Shown piece by piece: positions 61,590 through 64,000 of a stretch of DNA of 64,000 bases. Source of the stretch: Dyadobacter sediminis (GTDB lineage Bacteria > Bacteroidota > Bacteroidia > Cytophagales > Spirosomataceae); contig NZ_VCEI01000028.1 in assembly GCF_005860765.1 (NCBI RefSeq), forward strand, positions 434,001 through 498,000, read 5' to 3'. The translations under genes and the position numbers were made by a program. Below the pieces are notes generated by a model, which did no database searches, was not told where the DNA came from, and saw only the letters and a program-made list of their open reading frames with translations. Numbering within the stretch: the stretch's first letter is position 1; each line of letters opens with the position of its first letter.

Positions 61590-62640
61590 TGGTCAGTTTG
61601 TCAGTAGCCGGAATTTTTTCCTTGTTTCGCCATTGTTCGGCTTTTCTGCCCACGAGCCAGAAAGAAAGCGCCAGTACGGCGAAGAAAATGCCTTTGTTGG
61701 TTCTGTCCCAGAAGTATTCGAAATATCTTGTATAAATGTTCAGCAGAAAAAACACGAGGCAAAGATCGCGTAAAGTATCCTGTTTGTTGTTAAATGCATA
61801 AAAAAGCAAACCCGCCAGCACAAGACTGAACCCGACCGCCCAATACCAGAAATGGCTTTGTTTGATCACTGTCCATCCGCTCAGATCGTCGTAATTTCCG
61901 AAAATGGATAGTGTCCAGCCTGCAAGCAGAAACAGAAAAAGGCCGATTGTATAAGTCACTTCGCCAAATTTGATCAAAGGCTTGATTTTGGAAACAATCC
62001 CGGATGCCGCCCACACGAACAATCCGAAAACGGTCATGCGCAGCGGGTAATTCATGCCGAAAAAACGGTAACTTCCTCCTGACCAGAAGTGTGTCTGCGC
62101 GCCCCACCAGCCAGCAAAGGAAATAATCATAACCGTCCACAACAGCGTAGACTGAAGAAAAACGGCGATGGCGCCATAGGCCAGCGTGGCAATGAACAGC
62201 GGCAAAGCATAATTGCCGTTAAAATTGGCAAAGCTGCGCGTCCAGTAAGTAATTGCGATTGCAACCGTAAGTATGATGGCTATATTGTAAGTTTCGGTGC
62301 TGGTGCGCGCTTCGGGATATTTCTTCCGGTTCCTTTTTGCCAAAACCACAAACAATGCAGCGGCAAGTGTAAACACAACGCCGAAAATGGTTTCTGAAAA
62401 TCCCCATTTCCTACGCAGCAATTCAATCCATTTTTCGTCAATTACCAGCGCGCCGAATGCAAGCAGTCCGCAGGAAAGAGCCGCAATCAGCGCATAGATA
62501 GCAATGGCATTAACGTTTTCATTTCTCAGCTGATAGCTGTTCTGAAGTGCTTTGGCCTGCTCGGGTGAAATCTTATTGGTACTTTCCCAAAAACGTATTG
62601 CTTTATCAATTACAGCAGCTTCTTTCTTGTCTAGTTCCAT
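61582..62640 (-). CDS. DUF2157-like multi-pass membrane protein
   Basis: 352 residues from ATG 62640 (an upstream alternative start at 62703 gives a 21-residue extension without support). A short helical cytosolic N-terminus (DKAIRFWESTNKISPEQAKALQ, as in DUF2157) is followed by about ten hydrophobic helices, several with Trp/Tyr/Phe-rich loops such as GWWGAQTHFWSGGSYRFFG. No transporter or enzyme motif was recognised. It is the first gene of a two-gene unit with the small protein at 61254; the promoter probably lies in 62641-62763. Confidence 0.6.
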   Translation of the reverse strand: MELDKKEAAVIDKAIRFWESTNKISPEQAKALQNSYQLRNENVNAIAIYALIAALSCGLLAFGALVIDEKWIELLRRKWGFSETIFGVVFTLAAALFVVLAKRNRKKYPEARTSTETYNIAIILTVAIAITYWTRSFANFNGNYALPLFIATLAYGAIAVFLQSTLLWTVMIISFAGWWGAQTHFWSGGSYRFFGMNYPLRMTVFGLFVWAASGIVSKIKPLIKFGEVTYTIGLFLFLLAGWTLSIFGNYDDLSGWTVIKQSHFWYWAVGFSLVLAGLLFYAFNNKQDTLRDLCLVFFLLNIYTRYFEYFWDRTNKGIFFAVLALSFWLVGRKAEQWRNKEKIPATDKLTNE

Positions 62641-62763
62641 GTGTTTGATAAGCTTTGTAGTAATAATTCCTGATCCTTTCAAAATTAATGGAATTATCAA
62701 CACAACCAGTATGTGTTAACAAGTGTTACCGTTAATTTAAGACGGGAATGATATGCTATAAAA

Positions 62764-62794
62764 AATAGTCCAGACAGATGCTGCCCGGACTATT
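62764..62794 (-). terminator. Intrinsic terminator downstream of the heme-binding HEAT protein gene
   Basis: AATAGTCC and GGACTATT form an 8-bp stem around a loop that itself contains a CAG/CTG pairing. On the minus strand the stem is followed by TTTTTTAT. It lies about 110 bases past the stop at 62907. Confidence 0.75.
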
Positions 62795-62906
62795 CTTAGC
62801 TGTCAGTAGTTAGCTGCAAGCTGCTGGAAAGATAAAATAGCTAATAAATAACAAATTGTAAAAGCAGAAACCTTGACCGGTTTTCGTCAACTAACCGGTT
62901 TGATGA

Positions 62907-64000
62907 TTATTGCTTTTTCAATCCGGATAAAAATTCCACGACATCGCGGATTTCCCTTTTGGTCATAATCGTACCCATCGGAGGCATGCTGGAAGGAACA
63001 TTGTCCCGTTTGGCGATCCGGGCAACCGGGATTTTCAGAGGTTCCGCTTCCGATGTTTTCAGGATCAGTTCGTGGTCATTTTCCTCGCTGAGAATACCGG
63101 CTGCGCTGGTTCCGTCCTTCAATGTCAGTACAACCATTCCGAAACCGGGCGACAAACGGGCACTTGGCTCGATAAGCGCCTGCAGAATCTGCTCACGCGA
63201 AAGTACATTGCCGATATTGGACAGATTAGGCCCCACTTCACCGCCCTGTCCGCCGATAGAATGGCATCTTACGCATTCCGCAGCAGAACTTGTCATGAAA
63301 TAACGGCGGCCCAGCTGCGCATTTCCGCCAAAAAGTGCATCCTGGAAATCGGCGACCGTAGCGCCGTTTGAACGCATCGGAGCCAGTTTGGCAATCAATG
63401 TGCTTGATTTTGTAGAATCCACCGCTTCGCCAAGATCCAGCGCCAGACTTTGCGGCAGTTTCTTGTCATTCATCTGACCGATCAGATCATTGAAGATATT
63501 TTCTGTTTTGGCAACCGGCAAACTTCCCAGTACACGAAGCATCTGCTGCTGTTCTTTAACACTTCCTTTGTCAAAAATGGTTTTGGAAATATCCGCCAAA
63601 GTTCCTGCGGACATGTTTACACTTCCTGCCATTCCCAAAGCCGCTGTTCTCACATCGGCATCGGAATCGGTCATTCCTTTTTTCATAACCGTTTCCATAT
63701 CCGTGTATTTCAGATTGTTCAATGCAGTCAGCATGGCCGTTCTTACCTTCGGATCGGAGTGATTTGCCAGTATTCCGGCCAGCGCGGCATTGTTTTCTGT
63801 AATTCCCAGACTCGTAAGCATCTGCGCAGAAGCAATCAGGATTTCAGAATCATTGTCTTTCAGGAATTCAGCAACCAGCGGCTGTACTTTTGATTTGACT
63901 GTCTCCGCATTATGCTTTACAGCACCGCGGTAACGGCCGTCCACCCGGTCCATAACAGACGGATTTGCCCAGGTTCCCAAAGTAGCCAGCGCTTCGGCCC
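62907..64000 (-). CDS. PVC-type heme-binding HEAT-repeat protein (C-terminal part, runs off the right edge)
   Basis: The frame is open through the right edge; the residues read EALATLGTWANPSVMDRV at the start, so the 5' end lies outside the window. The visible 364 residues have HEAT-like helical repeats (ILIASAQMLTSLGITENNAALAGIL, VRTAMLTALNNL, VRTAALGMAGS), then a c-type heme site ECVRCHS (CxxCH, 63261-63275), VGPNLSNIGN, and a final domain with LTLKDGTSAAGIL and PPMGTIMTKREIRDVVEFL, where a methionine may be the axial ligand. This is the heme-binding-domain family (TIGR02603-like). The full proteins usually also carry a beta-propeller of glucose-dehydrogenase type and act in the periplasm on sugars. 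The partner is not known here. Confidence 0.88.
   Translation of the reverse strand, partial: AEALATLGTWANPSVMDRVDGRYRGAVKHNAETVKSKVQPLVAEFLKDNDSEILIASAQMLTSLGITENNAALAGILANHSDPKVRTAMLTALNNLKYTDMETVMKKGMTDSDADVRTAALGMAGSVNMSAGTLADISKTIFDKGSVKEQQQMLRVLGSLPVAKTENIFNDLIGQMNDKKLPQSLALDLGEAVDSTKSSTLIAKLAPMRSNGATVADFQDALFGGNAQLGRRYFMTSSAAECVRCHSIGGQGGEVGPNLSNIGNVLSREQILQALIEPSARLSPGFGMVVLTLKDGTSAAGILSEENDHELILKTSEAEPLKIPVARIAKRDNVPSSMPPMGTIMTKREIRDVVEFLSGLKKQ

Noticed and set aside
1-64000. CRISPR array, prophage or integrated element
   Set aside because: No regularly spaced repeats, cas genes, integrase, or structural phage genes were seen; the two tRNAs do not show an adjacent att-like duplication.

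Overview
The window looks like a chromosome segment of a Bacteroidota bacterium, probably order Cytophagales and perhaps a Dyadobacter-like member of Spirosomataceae. The order rests on the mix of families: DUF1080, DUF6600, NIPSNAP, PVC-type heme-binding HEAT protein, Wzi-like proteins, and a RhaI plus fused aldolase/dehydrogenase rhamnose pair. The genus is a guess. Start codons rarely have a clear Shine-Dalgarno sequence, which is normal for this phylum. No insertion sequence, integrase, prophage gene or CRISPR array was seen.

Left flank (1-15436). A minus-strand series holds a glycogen debranching enzyme (GlgX), a two-repeat DUF6766 membrane protein, a release-factor-like baeRF protein, a stand-alone CheB methylesterase with a zinc ribbon, and a secreted NIPSNAP protein. 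Then come an MFS carrier, tRNA-Leu(TAA) and tRNA-Gly(GCC), a TerC membrane protein, a large DUF4011-type helicase with a Vsr-like tail, a secreted DUF1080 protein and a HIT hydrolase.

Centre (15454-46151). About 31 kb, all on the minus strand, forms a Wzx/Wzy-type surface polysaccharide locus. Read in the direction of transcription it has Wza-like export protein, Wzz-like chain-length protein, pseB, pseC, pseF, a pseG-pseH fusion and pseI (a complete CMP-pseudaminic acid pathway), Wzx flippase, an unassigned GT-B-like protein, a Wzy-like polymerase, then glycosyltransferase / beta-helix / glycosyltransferase / beta-helix, a UDP-HexNAc 6-dehydrogenase and 4-epimerase pair (UDP-GalNAcA supply), two more glycosyltransferases, an initiating sugar-phosphate transferase and three tandem Wzi-like outer-membrane proteins. 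The inferred product is an acidic polymer containing pseudaminic acid and a HexNAc uronic acid. Two AT-rich gaps (20991-21923 and 23037-23724) and an internal terminator-like hairpin mark the distal part and suggest past gene loss or exchange.

Right flank (46290-64000). Here are aspS, then on the plus strand a lipoprotein, a CocE/NonD hydrolase, a prolyl oligopeptidase and two rhamnose-catabolic genes, which converge on a GntR regulator. After these come a DUF6600 secreted protein, ArfB, a second MFS carrier, two coupled minus-strand hypothetical genes, and the 3' part of a heme-binding HEAT-repeat protein that runs off the right edge.

The most interesting material is the polysaccharide locus (PseG-PseH fusion, an orphan GT-B candidate for the pseudaminate transferase, the repeated glycosyltransferase/beta-helix module, the Wzi triplet), followed by the baeRF protein and the helicase with a degenerate nuclease tail.
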